A DNA stretch of 64,000 nucleotides from an uncultured Ruminococcus sp. GTDB taxonomy: Bacteria > Bacillota > Clostridia > Oscillospirales > Ruminococcaceae. The notes beneath the pieces were generated by a model that saw nothing but the letters and a program-made list of their open reading frames with translations, searched no databases and was not told the origin of the DNA. The position numbers were made by a program, and so were the translations under genes. The stretch is taken from NCBI GenBank assembly GCA_947627275.1, contig CANQVK010000001.1, positions 109,977 to 173,976 of the forward strand, read 5' to 3'. Positions 1 to 8,567 of the stretch are shown here, one piece after another (position 1 is the first letter of the stretch; every line of letters begins with the position of its first letter).

Positions 1-2
1 CT

Positions 3-599
3 GCCTCCTATAAGCTCGACGGCGGCGGAAACAATCACCACTCGATAGTTGAATTCAAGGGCAAGTATTACGTCCTCTACCATAGCCGTAATCAGTCAAG
101 GGCTATGAATATACAGGCTAAAAATTCCGACGGCTCTATTGATTTAGGCGGAAACTACCGCTCATGTCATCTTGACGCCGCTACATTCTCCAACGGAATG
201 TTCTCCGCTACGGGTACAATGAAGGGCGTTTCTCAGATAGAAACTCTCGACCCGTACAAAACTGTTCAGGCTGAAACCATGTCGAGCCAATCAAAGGGCA
301 TAAGCGTTGACGGACTTCAGGATACCAAGGTTATCGGCAAGAAGGGCGACTGGACCAAGGTCAGCGGCGTAAACTTCAAGAACGGCGTTGATTCTATCAC
401 TATTAAGGCTTCATCTTCAAACGGCGGAAAGATCAAGATATGCGCAGGTTCACCCAACGGAGACGTTATTGGCTACGCTGATCTTTCATCTTCAATGGAA
501 TCCGTTACAGTTCCCGCAGTTTCAAGTATATCCGGCACAAAGGATGTATATTTCGTATTCAGCGGCGACGTTCAGTTCGATTCATGGAGCGTTAAATAA
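3..599 (+). CDS. GH43-type glycosidase, C-terminal part (5' truncated by window)
   Basis: The reading frame is open from base 3, so the 5' end lies outside the window. The first 60 or so codons look like the end of a GH43 beta-propeller (the stretch NNHHSIVEFKGKYYVLYHSR is typical of GH43 xylosidases and arabinofuranosidases). After it comes a beta-rich domain of about 115 residues starting near VQAETMSS, which resembles the carbohydrate-binding domain (CBM6 type) that often ends such proteins. The catalytic residues are not in view. The next gene is a xylanase, so a role in arabinoxylan breakdown is likely. No dockerin follows. The family call is by eye from a partial protein. Confidence 0.7.
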   Translation, partial: ASYKLDGGGNNHHSIVEFKGKYYVLYHSRNQSRAMNIQAKNSDGSIDLGGNYRSCHLDAATFSNGMFSATGTMKGVSQIETLDPYKTVQAETMSSQSKGISVDGLQDTKVIGKKGDWTKVSGVNFKNGVDSITIKASSSNGGKIKICAGSPNGDVIGYADLSSSMESVTVPAVSSISGTKDVYFVFSGDVQFDSWSVK

Positions 600-749
600 T
601 TCTTCGGTTGTATTCCGGCTTCGTTATCTGCACAATTGCGGAGCCGGATATAATAAAAAATAAACATTAATGTAAGGGAAAGACAAATCAGAAAACCGGT
701 CGTTTGGGTTACGACCGGATTTTTCTTTTTGCAGAAAGATAGTTTCCTA

Positions 750-912
750 AGAGCCTGTTTAGTATCTCGACGTGTGCGAATTTTCGAGCATAATTTTGCC
801 GAGTACAAGGCGAAAAAGCGAAAGCATACTGACGTATGGTGAGCTTTTTCAACACAGTAATCGGCAAAATTTTGCCGAAAAGATGTGCGCGAGGAGATAC
901 TAAACAGGCTCT
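750..912. mobile_element. MITE-like element M1
   Basis: The 163-bp element is bounded by a 19-bp perfect terminal inverted repeat, AGAGCCTGTTTAGTATCTC. Nested inside is a second inverted repeat around ATTTTGCCGA, and at the centre a hairpin CATAC-TGAC-GTATG preceded by AAGGCG. The same central layout occurs in the elements at 20531, 42254 and 63720. No coding capacity is visible, so any mobility would depend on a transposase elsewhere. Confidence 0.75.
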
Positions 913-924
913 AAAATATCATTA

Positions 925-1130
925 ATTTAAGTGGGGGACTCTGTCCCCCACACCCCCTGCCAAAGGGGTGACCCCTTTGGAATCTCTGTTGTCGTGAATT
1001 GTACTGTGTAAATCTCCAAATCTGCATGATAATGTTAGTCTCCATGATTTACACAGTACAATTCACGAGAACGGACACCACAAGTTACATCTTTAACAGA
1101 AATACAGAAAACAATATCCGCTTAAGTTAT
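925..1130 (+). repeat. Family A repeat, copy A1
   Basis: The element starts with a hairpin GGGGGACTCTGTCCCCC, then a second pair CCAAAGGGG/CCCCTTTGG. A long hairpin follows with 23-bp arms at 992-1014 and 1046-1068 and a 31-base loop. The right flank is the conserved AGTTAC-TCTTTAACAGAAA type. Seven more copies lie in the window. It follows the GH43 gene in the same orientation, with M1 in between. Confidence 0.8.
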
Positions 1131-1221
1131 TGATAATTAGAAAAACTAACATCGTGATTTCAAAAGAACTACGTTATTGTAATATTTATGCAAAATGTCC
1201 ACCTATTCTTCAAAAAATGGG

Positions 1222-1250
1222 TTGTAAAGTTTTTGTGAACATGATATAAT
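1222..1250 (+). promoter_or_regulatory. Promoter of the GH30 gene
   Basis: TTGTAA and TATAAT are separated by 17 bases. Transcription would start near 1257, which leaves a leader of about 135 nt before the ATG at 1394. Confidence 0.65.
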
Positions 1251-1274
1251 ATAAACAAAGATTACGAATTACAC

Positions 1275-1368
1275 AAAAAGAAACTCGGCTTGGGGAAATC
1301 TCTTGCCACTTGTATCAGAGTTTCTCGGGAACCGTCGCTTCGGAAGTTTCCGAGAAGGTCTATTATTT
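1275..1368 (+). promoter_or_regulatory. Structured 5' leader of the GH30 gene
   Basis: Two adjacent stem-loops can form. One pairs GAAACTC with GAGTTTC around a loop of about 32 nt; the other pairs CTCGGGAAC with GTTTCCGAG around CGTCGCTTCGGAA-like sequence. No T-run follows and no known riboswitch class was recognised. It may affect mRNA stability or translation, which is inference. Confidence 0.4.
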
Positions 1369-1393
1369 AATTCAATGAAGGGATGATCAATTT

Positions 1394-4333
1394 ATGAAAC
1401 TGCACTCGATCATATGCAGAATGGTTTCGTCTGCTGCCGCTTCGGCTATGCTCATTACATGCTTAAATGTCATGCCGCAAAAGGACGACATTCTTGAAAC
1501 ATATGCCGCCGACGCTGTTGTTATCGACACTACCACCGAATATCAGACTATCAGAGGCTTCGGCGGTATAGACCACCCGGAGTGGACAGGATCAGCTCTG
1601 TCCTCATCGCAAAGACAGACTGCTTTCGGCAACGGTCAAAACGAAATGGGACTCACTGTTCTCCGAGTTTTCGTAAATCCTGACAAGAACCAGTGGAACA
1701 AGGCAGTCGGTACTGCTAAGTTTGTTTCTGACCTCGGCTACACCGTTTTTGCTTCTCCGTGGGAGCCTCCGGCGAATCTTGCAGCTTCCGGCGGAACAGG
1801 CGGCTTGAAAGGTAAACTTCATCTTCCGGAATCCAACTATGGCGCTTATGCTCAGCATCTTAACGACTTTGGTACATACATGAAAAACCAAGGCGTTGAC
1901 CTGTACTCTATTTCGGTTCAGAACGAGCCCGACTATGCTGAGGAATGGACCGCTTGGACTCCCGACCAGACTACGAATTTCATCGCTAACTACGGTGACA
2001 AAATTACTTCAACGAGACTTATGTCCCCCGAAACTTTCCAGTATGGCGCATGGAACAACGGTAAGGATTACTACAAGAAGATTCTCGCCAATCCAAAGGC
2101 TATGGCAAACTGCGATGTGTTCGGTACTCATTTCTATGGAACAGGCAGACAGCACATGGATTTCCCCGATCTCGAAAAATCAGGCAAGGAAATCTGGATG
2201 ACCGAGGTTTACGTTCCCAACAGCGAAGCCGATTCCGCTAACCGCTGGCCCGAAGCTTTGCAGGTATCCGAAAATATCCACAACGGTCTCGTTGTCGGCA
2301 ACATGAGCGTGTACACTTGGTGGTACATCAGAAGAAGCTACGGTCTTATGACTGAGGACGGAAAGATCAGTAAGCGCGGCTATAATATGGCTCAGTTCTC
2401 CAAGTGGGTCCGTCCCGGCGACGTTCGTATCGGAGCTACGGAACAGCCTGCTAAAGACGTTCTCGTTTCGGCTTACAAAAATGACAACAAACAGGTAACT
2501 ATCGTTGCTATCAACAAAGGCTCGGAAGGATATGCACAGAGCTTCAATATCGGCAGCGGCGAAAAAATTGTTGACGTTGATCGCTACAGAACCTCCGCAA
2601 ACGAAAATCTTGCCTTGACTGAAAATCTTGACAATGACGGCAGCGGATTCTTTGCTCAGCTTCCTGCAAACAGCGTTTCAACCTTTGTCGTTTCACTCGA
2701 GGGCAGCGGCACAGTTAAAGTCCCCGAACCTAACGAATACGGCTGGTGGTATCAGTGCGGCTTCGAGAATGGGGACGACAATTGGACCAACAGAGGCGGC
2801 TGCAAAACTTCTGTTACAGATGCCGAGCATTATACTAAGTACGGCAGTCACTCCCTCTTGGTTTCTGACAGAACAAGTTCTTGGATGGGCGCTTCTCTTG
2901 CTCTCGATCCGGACATTTTCAAGGCGGGCGAGCCATACAGCTTCTCCGCTCACGTTAAGCAGAAGTCGGGTGAAAATGTTAAATTCATGATGAAGATAGA
3001 GTATACGAATAGCAGCGGCGAGACAGCTTATGATGAGATCGCAAGCGTAACAGCTCCAAACGATACATGGGCTCAGCTCATAAACAAAAGCTACACTCTC
3101 CCTGCTGATGCCTCTGATGTCAAAATATACATCGAGACGGAAGATTCCCTCACAGATTTCTACATTGACGAAGCTATCGACGCTGTTGACGGCACAGGCA
3201 TTACAGGCGAAGGTCAGCCTGAGCTTCCGACAGACCCTCCCGTTATACCCGAGCCGACAGCTCCTCCCGTAGTCGATGACTTTGCGGCAGGCGACGTTAC
3301 TCTTGACGGCGTGGTTGACGTATTCGACCTCGTTGCTCTCAGACAGGGAATTACAGGCAAGTTCGCAAGCAATGTTGCAGAAGCGGCGGCTGATGTAAAT
3401 GCAGACGGTGACGTTACTGTAGCTGACGTTGTTATTCTTCAGAAATATCTCCTTGCTGCTGAAAAAGAACTGAAAAAAGGCGAAGTTAAAGTTGACCCTC
3501 AGCCTGTTCCTCAGAAAATGAGAACTATTTCGGAATACACTCCTCTGGTTGAGGCGCAGGTCAGCGAATATGAATCCGACGATTCAAAAACAGAAAAAGC
3601 CGGCGTGAACTACGGCACACTGGAAAAGAAGAGCTATTACTCCAATTTCTGCGGCAGAAATAAGCCGTACAACGTTCTTCTTCCGGCTAATTACGATAAG
3701 AACAAGAAGTATCCCGTGCTTTATGTTATGCACGGATACTGGGAAGATCAGGACAGAATGATCCTCACCGGCAACGACCACATACCAACTCAGCAGATCA
3801 TCGGCAATGCTATTGCAGAGGGTGCGGCTAAGGAAATGATCGTTGTTTTCCCCTACATCTACTCCAGCAAGACGCAGGATAACTGCTCCGCTATGGACGA
3901 TGCTAATAATCAGGCATATGACAATTTCGATACGGTTCTCACCACAGAGCTTATGCCCCTTATAGAAAAAGAATACAGCGTTGCGACAGGCAGAGAAAAC
4001 ACGGCTATCACAGGATTTTCTATGGGCGGACGCGAGTCGCTGATGATCGGCATGAAGCATCCCGACCTTTTCGGTTACGTTGGAGCTATATGCGCTGCTC
4101 CCGGAGCTACAGGCGCATTTAAGTTTGAATCCGAAGAAGCTTCGCCGTCCCTGATCTTCCTCACAGCAGGAAGCAACGATACTGTAGTTTATACAACTCC
4201 CGAAGGCTACCACAATAACTTCAGCGCTAACGGAGTACCCCATATCTGGCACTATGTCAACGGCGGATACCATGGCGACAACTGCATCCGCGCTCATATC
4301 TATAACCTTATAAGAGTTATCTTCAAGGCTTAA
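1394..4333 (+). CDS. Secreted multidomain xylanase-esterase: GH30 - CBM22 - dockerin I - CE1
   Basis: This 979-residue protein has an N-terminal signal peptide (about 1-40). A GH30 domain (about 42-445) of the glucuronoxylanase type carries the acid/base in QNEPD (E178) and the nucleophile in MTEVY (E271). Next come a CBM22-like beta-sandwich (about 448-598), a Pro/Thr linker, a type I dockerin with two calcium-loop repeats (about 632-690, GDVTLDGVVDVFDL and ADVNADGDVTVADV), and a C-terminal CE1 esterase (about 710-979) with GFSMGG (Ser876) and a late GGYHG histidine. The expected role is to cut methylglucuronoxylan and remove acetyl or feruloyl esters as a cellulosome subunit. The start is supported by AAGGGATGATCAATTT before ATG. 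Domain names rest on motif recognition; subfamily and ester specificity are not proven. Confidence 0.9.
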   Translation: MKLHSIICRMVSSAAASAMLITCLNVMPQKDDILETYAADAVVIDTTTEYQTIRGFGGIDHPEWTGSALSSSQRQTAFGNGQNEMGLTVLRVFVNPDKNQWNKAVGTAKFVSDLGYTVFASPWEPPANLAASGGTGGLKGKLHLPESNYGAYAQHLNDFGTYMKNQGVDLYSISVQNEPDYAEEWTAWTPDQTTNFIANYGDKITSTRLMSPETFQYGAWNNGKDYYKKILANPKAMANCDVFGTHFYGTGRQHMDFPDLEKSGKEIWMTEVYVPNSEADSANRWPEALQVSENIHNGLVVGNMSVYTWWYIRRSYGLMTEDGKISKRGYNMAQFSKWVRPGDVRIGATEQPAKDVLVSAYKNDNKQVTIVAINKGSEGYAQSFNIGSGEKIVDVDRYRTSANENLALTENLDNDGSGFFAQLPANSVSTFVVSLEGSGTVKVPEPNEYGWWYQCGFENGDDNWTNRGGCKTSVTDAEHYTKYGSHSLLVSDRTSSWMGASLALDPDIFKAGEPYSFSAHVKQKSGENVKFMMKIEYTNSSGETAYDEIASVTAPNDTWAQLINKSYTLPADASDVKIYIETEDSLTDFYIDEAIDAVDGTGITGEGQPELPTDPPVIPEPTAPPVVDDFAAGDVTLDGVVDVFDLVALRQGITGKFASNVAEAAADVNADGDVTVADVVILQKYLLAAEKELKKGEVKVDPQPVPQKMRTISEYTPLVEAQVSEYESDDSKTEKAGVNYGTLEKKSYYSNFCGRNKPYNVLLPANYDKNKKYPVLYVMHGYWEDQDRMILTGNDHIPTQQIIGNAIAEGAAKEMIVVFPYIYSSKTQDNCSAMDDANNQAYDNFDTVLTTELMPLIEKEYSVATGRENTAITGFSMGGRESLMIGMKHPDLFGYVGAICAAPGATGAFKFESEEASPSLIFLTAGSNDTVVYTTPEGYHNNFSANGVPHIWHYVNGGYHGDNCIRAHIYNLIRVIFKA

Positions 4334-4360
4334 ATCAGACATCTTCTAATCATCCCTCAT

Positions 4361-4394
4361 AATGCGGTTACACTTTGGTGTTGCCGCATTTTTG
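4361..4394 (+). terminator. Terminator of the GH30 gene
   Basis: AATGCGG and CCGCATT pair across a 16-base loop and are followed by a T-run, 28 bases after the stop codon. Confidence 0.75.
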
Positions 4395-4420
4395 TATATA
4401 TTAAAACACTTGTCTATAAC

Positions 4421-4585
4421 TTAAGCGGGGGACGCCGTCCCCCACACCCCCTGCCAAAGGGTGACCCCTTTGGAATCTCAGTTTTCGTAACATTCTGCCC
4501 CAAATGGAGCAGAATGTTACGACATTGGTTCAAAGAATCTCTCCTTGACAAAAAGTGAAGGTAAACAAAATCCTCTTAAGTTGTA
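4421..4585 (+). repeat. Family A repeat, copy A2
   Basis: It has the head GGGGGACGCCGTCCCCC and the CCAAAGGG/CCCTTTGG segment, then a shorter slot hairpin TCGTAACATTCTGC/GCAGAATGTTACGA (4485-4522). It lies 3' of the GH30 gene in the same orientation. Confidence 0.8.
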
Positions 4586-4591
4586 GACAGT

Positions 4592-4795
4592 AAAAAAATC
4601 GACCCTCGCCTGTTGCTGCGAAGGTCAATTCTATCAAAATACAGCTTTTGCTGTACTCCGACTCTGATTTGCGTTTGTATAGATCCGCTGCAAACCCGGC
4701 AGCCGTTCCATACGACCGATTCTGCTAAAATCGGTTCCGGCTCTAAATTGAAACCTCTTCCACAGTAAGGTTTCAATTTAAAGCTCCCCTTTACT
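4592..4795 (-). ncRNA. Candidate structured small RNA, about 200 nt, class not identified
   Basis: On the minus strand an extended -10 (TGTTATAAT, 4802-4810) precedes a region of dense secondary structure. From 5' to 3' the hairpins are: AAATTGAAACCT pairing with AGGTTTCAATTT; ACCGATT/AATCGGT; GCTGC/GCAGC; TACAGC-AAAA-GCTGTA; and a final GACC-TTCGC/GCGAG-GGTC stem ending in seven T. The open reading frame through it matches no known protein and is crossed by the hairpins. It has its own promoter and terminator. The size would fit 6S RNA or the clostridial raiA motif, but by eye I cannot assign either. Confidence 0.6.
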
Positions 4796-4801
4796 GTTTA
4801 T

Positions 4802-4810
4802 ATTATAACA
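4802..4810 (-). promoter_or_regulatory. Extended -10 promoter of the candidate RNA
   Basis: Read on the minus strand this is TGTTATAAT, an extended -10 (TGN before TATAAT). No good -35 is seen 17 bases upstream, which suits an extended -10 promoter. Confidence 0.6.
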
Positions 4811-4851
4811 TTAATAAGAACTTTTTTGTACCTTAAAATCCCGTGAAAATC

Positions 4852-5961
4852 CTATAAAATTCCGACAATCGCAAGTGTGAGAAGAAGCGTCAGAAGTCCG
4901 AAGTTCACCGCCGAAAAAACTGCCATATATTTTCCTGACCTTGCTCCCTTGGACGCTCGGTAAAATCTGAACGATATGAGACTTGCAAGCGACGCTATGA
5001 TAGTGCCGAGTCCGCCTAAATTAACGCCTAATAAAAGCTCTCTGCCGTTATCCGTAAATCCCGACAGCATTACCGCCGCCGGAACATTGCTTATCGCCTG
5101 AGAAATAACCGCCGAAACTAAAAGCTCCCTGCCTCCGATTATCTCCGAAATAAATCTGCTTACCGATTCAATTCGTGCAATATTTCCTACGAAAACAAAA
5201 AAACATACGAATGTCGCCAACAGACCGTAGTCCACCTTTAACAGCAATCTGCGGTCAAGTATAAGGGCGGCAGTCACAGCCGCTGTCAGACACAGCCAAT
5301 CGGGAACTACCCGAAAAACAGTCAGCAGACACAGTACAAAAACTCCAAGATATACCATTCCCTTTACTTTGGAAATTTTCTGCGTTTCTGCGGTAACTGC
5401 GGCGCATCTGCTTTTCGGCAGTATCAGACACAACAGCAGAAGCGCCGCAAGACTTACTGCCGCCGATGGCAGCAGCGTAACAAAAAAGTCCCCCAGCGTC
5501 AGCTTGTACTTGTCATAAATATATAGATTCTGAGGATTGCCGAATGGCGTCACCATGCTTCCGAGATTTGCTGCCGCCGTTTCAAGCACTATTGTGAATA
5601 TCTGGCTTCTTTCATCTTCTATCTTTTCATAGACCATTAACGTCAGAGGTACAAACGTGATCAGCGCAACGTCGTTTGTCACAAGCATCGAAGTAAAAAA
5701 GCATACAAGAGTAAAAATAACTCCCAGCCGCCTAATGCTGCCCGCTTTTCTCAGAAGAGCCGCCGAAGCGTTTTCAAATACTCCTATGCTCCTGAATCCG
5801 CAGACCGCCGTCATAAGACAAAAAAGCTGAATAAGCACCGTCCGATTTATATAACCGCCGTAGCTGCGGTCGGGCGGAATAATGAAAACCGTGACTAACG
5901 CCGCCAAAAATGCTATCACAAGCACAGACTGCGATTTTATAAACTCTTTTACTTTCTTCAA
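4852..5961 (-). CDS. ArsB/NhaD/citrate-type ion transporter
   Basis: The 369-residue protein is almost entirely hydrophobic, with about ten membrane segments. The conserved stretches TSMLVTNDVALITFVPL and NLGSMVTPFGNPQNLYIY are typical of the ion transporter superfamily that includes ArsB, NhaD and citrate carriers. The substrate cannot be told from sequence. The start is a TTG (5959-5961) with GGAG nine bases upstream. It lies 15 bp after the guanylate-kinase-like gene, so the two are probably co-transcribed. Confidence 0.8.
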   Translation of the reverse strand: MKKVKEFIKSQSVLVIAFLAALVTVFIIPPDRSYGGYINRTVLIQLFCLMTAVCGFRSIGVFENASAALLRKAGSIRRLGVIFTLVCFFTSMLVTNDVALITFVPLTLMVYEKIEDERSQIFTIVLETAAANLGSMVTPFGNPQNLYIYDKYKLTLGDFFVTLLPSAAVSLAALLLLCLILPKSRCAAVTAETQKISKVKGMVYLGVFVLCLLTVFRVVPDWLCLTAAVTAALILDRRLLLKVDYGLLATFVCFFVFVGNIARIESVSRFISEIIGGRELLVSAVISQAISNVPAAVMLSGFTDNGRELLLGVNLGGLGTIIASLASLISFRFYRASKGARSGKYMAVFSAVNFGLLTLLLTLAIVGIL

Positions 5962-5976
5962 GTTTTCATCTCCAAT

Positions 5977-6564
5977 TCAGCTTCTTTCCAATATCTCATT
6001 TATGTATTCTGTTATTTCGGAAATGCAGTCCTCAATAGCCGCATTGTTTGAAAAGCGTTTCTCTATACCTGCTGACTTTATATTCTCCTCGGAAAAATCT
6101 TCGCTGTCCGCAAGAAATCTCCTGCATAGCTCGGCGTACTTCGGAAACGCTTCAAGACGTTCGCGCACCAATGCGCGGCTTAGCCGAAGTCCGTCCTCAA
6201 CCTCAATATATATCGGAACAACTGCGTCCCCAAAATTTTCCCTGATCCTCACATAGCTTTCAAGCGTTCCTATTCCGAGACAGCTTCCCAATTTAATATC
6301 AATGCTGTTTCGGGATGTGAAATATATCCACTCCCCGTGAACCGTGTTGTATATTCGCTCCTCGATCACATCTCCCGAGCTTTTCATTTTTTCAAAGCAG
6401 TCACGGCTAACAAAATGATATTCCCTGCCCTCCTGCTCGTTCTCCCTCATAGGTCGGGTCGTGTACAGTACAATGGGAGCTAATTTCAATTCAGACAGCA
6501 ACCTTTTATATACGGAGTCCTTGCCACTCGAGCTTTTGCCCATAATATAAAAAATTCGGTTCAT
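5977..6564 (-). CDS. Guanylate-kinase-like P-loop protein
   Basis: The 195-residue protein begins with a P-loop GKSSSGKDS, followed by YTTRPMRENEQEGREYHF, which matches the GMP-binding region of guanylate kinases (TTRPxRxGExxGxxYxF). The catalytic core is recognisable, but the C-terminal half is divergent, so it may phosphorylate a different nucleotide or act in signalling. GAGAGGAG precedes the ATG. It heads a two-gene operon with the transporter. Confidence 0.7.
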   Translation of the reverse strand: MNRIFYIMGKSSSGKDSVYKRLLSELKLAPIVLYTTRPMRENEQEGREYHFVSRDCFEKMKSSGDVIEERIYNTVHGEWIYFTSRNSIDIKLGSCLGIGTLESYVRIRENFGDAVVPIYIEVEDGLRLSRALVRERLEAFPKYAELCRRFLADSEDFSEENIKSAGIEKRFSNNAAIEDCISEITEYINEILERS

Positions 6565-6599
6565 TACGGCTTCTCCTCTCTTGTTTTGTCACTATATCA

Positions 6600-6628
6600 A
6601 TTTTATCATATTCATATTTCGCTGTCAA
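6600..6628 (-). promoter_or_regulatory. Promoter of the kinase-transporter operon
   Basis: Minus strand TTGACA (6623-6628), 17-base spacer, TAAAAT (6600-6605). A parS site begins one base upstream of the -35, so ParB or Noc could influence it (inference). Confidence 0.7.
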
Positions 6629-6629
6629 G

Positions 6630-6645
6630 TGTTTCACGTGAAACT
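6630..6645. promoter_or_regulatory. parS site 1
   Basis: TGTTTCACGTGAAACT differs from the consensus TGTTTCACGTGAAACA at the last base. It is the binding site for the ParB-family proteins encoded 4 to 6 kb away. Confidence 0.9.
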
Positions 6646-6688
6646 TACACAGGAGGAAGCTGTAATCTTAAATTGATTTCATTGTTTA

Positions 6689-6870
6689 AGGAAACTAATG
6701 TTGGGATTCCAAAGGGACTGTGTCCCTTTGGCGGAATCCAGAGGCAGCGCCTCTGGCAGGGTGTGGGACAGAGTCCCAAATAGCATTTAAGCGCTCCGCA
6801 AAGGGTGAATTTCAAAACAGTCCGTTGGACTGTTTTGAAAGAGGGAACGCCCTGAAAGAGAGGGAGTTCA
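6689..6870 (+). repeat. Family B repeat, copy B1
   Basis: A chain of short hairpins: AAAGGGAC/GTCCCTTT, AGAGGCAGCGCCTCT, GGGACAGAGTCCC, TTCAAAACAGTCC/GGACTGTTTTGAA and a final GGGAACGCCCT arm whose 3' partner is degraded (GAGGGAGTTC). The same order recurs at 30497, 55475 and 63935. ORFs called here on both strands are by-products. Confidence 0.8.
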
Positions 6871-7119
6871 CTTGGTGCGGACACGGCACGTCGTGTACCT
6901 ACTAAACAAATAATAATTTTTACTTAATAACGTTACTATTTCTCTGCAATATAATCCGAATTTGCTTTCACTCCCCCACTCCCCTGCACGCAAAACAGCA
7001 GAAAACATCAAACGCAATATAATTCAAGGGGAGTGTCGCAGGGGACTCCTCTGCCGCAAGTCCGAATAATTATTTTTTTAATTTTGTTGCAAATGTCACT
7101 TTTATTTTCTGCCGTAATA
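6871..7119. other. Intergenic stretch upstream of the flavodiiron gene
   Basis: It holds a short GGACACGGCACGTCGTG repeat (family C, 6877-6902), an imperfect inverted repeat between CACTCCCCTGC and GGGGAGTG-GCAGGGGA (about 6975-7047), and then AT-rich sequence. No gene was recognised. Confidence 0.5.
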
Positions 7120-7128
7120 TGGTATAAT
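7120..7128 (+). promoter_or_regulatory. Extended -10 promoter of the redox operon
   Basis: TGGTATAAT is an extended -10, 74 bases before the flavodiiron ATG. No clear -35 was found. Confidence 0.6.
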
Positions 7129-7201
7129 TATAGTGTATTTTGATGTTCGGAAGTATACTTTCCGTCTCAAAAACACATAATAAGAAAGTGAGGAATGTCA
7201 A

Positions 7202-8359
7202 ATGAATAACGTTACTAAAGATATTTTTTACGTTGGCGTAAACGACCATAAGCTCGATCTGTTTGAGGGAATGTACGATGTCCCGAACGGAATGGCTTAC
7301 AATTCTTACGTCATTGCCGATGAGAAAATCGCTGTCATGGATACGGTCGATATTAACTTCGGCGACGAATGGCTCGCCAACATTAAAGAAGTCCTCGGAG
7401 ACCGCTCCCCCGACTATCTTATCATACAGCACATGGAACCCGACCATTCCGCATGTATTGATAAATTTTTCGAGACCTATCCCAATGCTGCAATTGTCGG
7501 AAATGCAAAAACCTTCGGAATGCTGACGGCATTTTTCCCGAATCTTCAAACTCCAAACAAGGTTACGGTAAAAGATGGCGAGAAGCTCAGTCTCGGCTCT
7601 CATGAGCTGACCTTCATAACTGCTCCAATGGTTCATTGGCCTGAAGTTATGGTGACCTACGACAATGCGGACAAGGTTATTTTCTCTGCTGACGGATTCG
7701 GAAAATTCGGCGCACTTGACGCTGATGAGGACTGGGCATGTGAAGCTCGCCGTTACTACTTCGGAATCGTTGGCAAATACGGCGCACAGGTTCAAGCGCT
7801 TCTTAAGAAAATGTCCGCTCTTGACATTCAGACGATATGTCCGCTTCACGGTCCGATCCTTAAAGAAAACCTCAGCTACTACCTTGGACTTTATAACACA
7901 TGGTCAAGCTATGGGGTCGAATCCGAAGGCGTATTTATTGCGTACACATCGGTTTACGGAAATACCAAAAAAGCTGCCGAGCTTCTGAAAGAAAAGCTTC
8001 TCGAAAAGGGTTGCCCAAAGGTCGCAATTGCCGACCTCGCCCGTGAGGATATGGCTGAATCAGTAGAGGACGGTTTCCGATACGGCAAACTTGTTCTCGC
8101 AGCTCCTACCTATAACGGTACTCTTTTCCCATTTATGGCACAGTATATCGACTGGCTGATTGAAAGAAACTATCAGAACCGCACTATCGGTATCATAGAA
8201 AACGGTTCATGGGCGGCGACTGCGGCAAAGTGTATTAAGGCGAAGTTCGAGAACTCCAAAAATATCACTTGGACTGAGACTACGGTTTCTGTAAAGTCCG
8301 CATTAAAGCCGGAAAACATTACCCAGATCGAGGCTTTGGCTGACGAACTGTTAAAGTAA
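7202..8359 (+). CDS. fprA: A-type flavoprotein (flavodiiron protein, FprA family)
   Basis: This soluble 385-residue protein reduces oxygen (to water) or nitric oxide in anaerobes. The N-terminal metallo-beta-lactamase-like domain carries the diiron ligand motif HMEPDH (H77, E79, D81, H82), a later ADGFG aspartate and a CPLHGP histidine. From about residue 244 a flavodoxin domain binds FMN (YTSVYGNTKKAA). The start follows GTGAGGAATGTCAA. It is the first gene of an operon with an FTR-like protein and thioredoxin, which points to an oxidative-stress module. Length is normal for class A. Confidence 0.92.
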   Translation: MNNVTKDIFYVGVNDHKLDLFEGMYDVPNGMAYNSYVIADEKIAVMDTVDINFGDEWLANIKEVLGDRSPDYLIIQHMEPDHSACIDKFFETYPNAAIVGNAKTFGMLTAFFPNLQTPNKVTVKDGEKLSLGSHELTFITAPMVHWPEVMVTYDNADKVIFSADGFGKFGALDADEDWACEARRYYFGIVGKYGAQVQALLKKMSALDIQTICPLHGPILKENLSYYLGLYNTWSSYGVESEGVFIAYTSVYGNTKKAAELLKEKLLEKGCPKVAIADLAREDMAESVEDGFRYGKLVLAAPTYNGTLFPFMAQYIDWLIERNYQNRTIGIIENGSWAATAAKCIKAKFENSKNITWTETTVSVKSALKPENITQIEALADELLK

Positions 8360-8368
8360 GGAGATAAA

Positions 8369-8566
8369 ATGAAAGTCACCCTGAATCCCAATAATGAGGT
8401 CGTTGCAAGACTTCAAGAGGGCTTGAAGCGTAAGGACGGCTACTGTCCATGCAAGCTTGCAAAGATCCCAGAAAATAAATGTATGTGCAAGGAGTTCCGC
8501 GATCAGATCGCCGATCCAGATTTCGAGGGCTTCTGCCACTGCATGCTCTACTACAAGGAGAAATGA
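8369..8566 (+). CDS. Ferredoxin-thioredoxin reductase catalytic-chain-like protein
   Basis: The 65-residue protein has three Cys-X-Cys motifs: CPC (26-28), CMC (38-40) and CHC (56-58). This is the pattern of the FTR catalytic subunit, which holds a [4Fe-4S] cluster next to a redox disulfide. It is much shorter than plant FTR (about 110 residues). The ribosome site AAGGAG is ideal. The thioredoxin gene starts 1 bp after its stop, so the likely job is electron transfer from ferredoxin to that thioredoxin. This is inferred from motif and position. Confidence 0.8.
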   Translation: MKVTLNPNNEVVARLQEGLKRKDGYCPCKLAKIPENKCMCKEFRDQIADPDFEGFCHCMLYYKEK

Positions 8567-8567
8567 A

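Noticed and set aside
925..1130. CRISPR array
   Set aside because: The repeats are dispersed inverted repeats, not a direct-repeat and spacer array, and no cas gene is present.
3584..4342. 252-residue minus-strand ORF
   Set aside because: Shadow of the CE1 domain of the GH30 gene.
4576..4776. 66-residue ORF on the minus strand
   Set aside because: It runs through the structured RNA candidate, crosses its hairpins and terminator, and resembles no protein.
6645..6905. Overlapping ORFs of 60 to 79 residues in the B1 repeat
   Set aside because: Near-identical peptides are called in repeats B1 and B3 on both strands. They are translations of hairpin repeats with no ribosome site.
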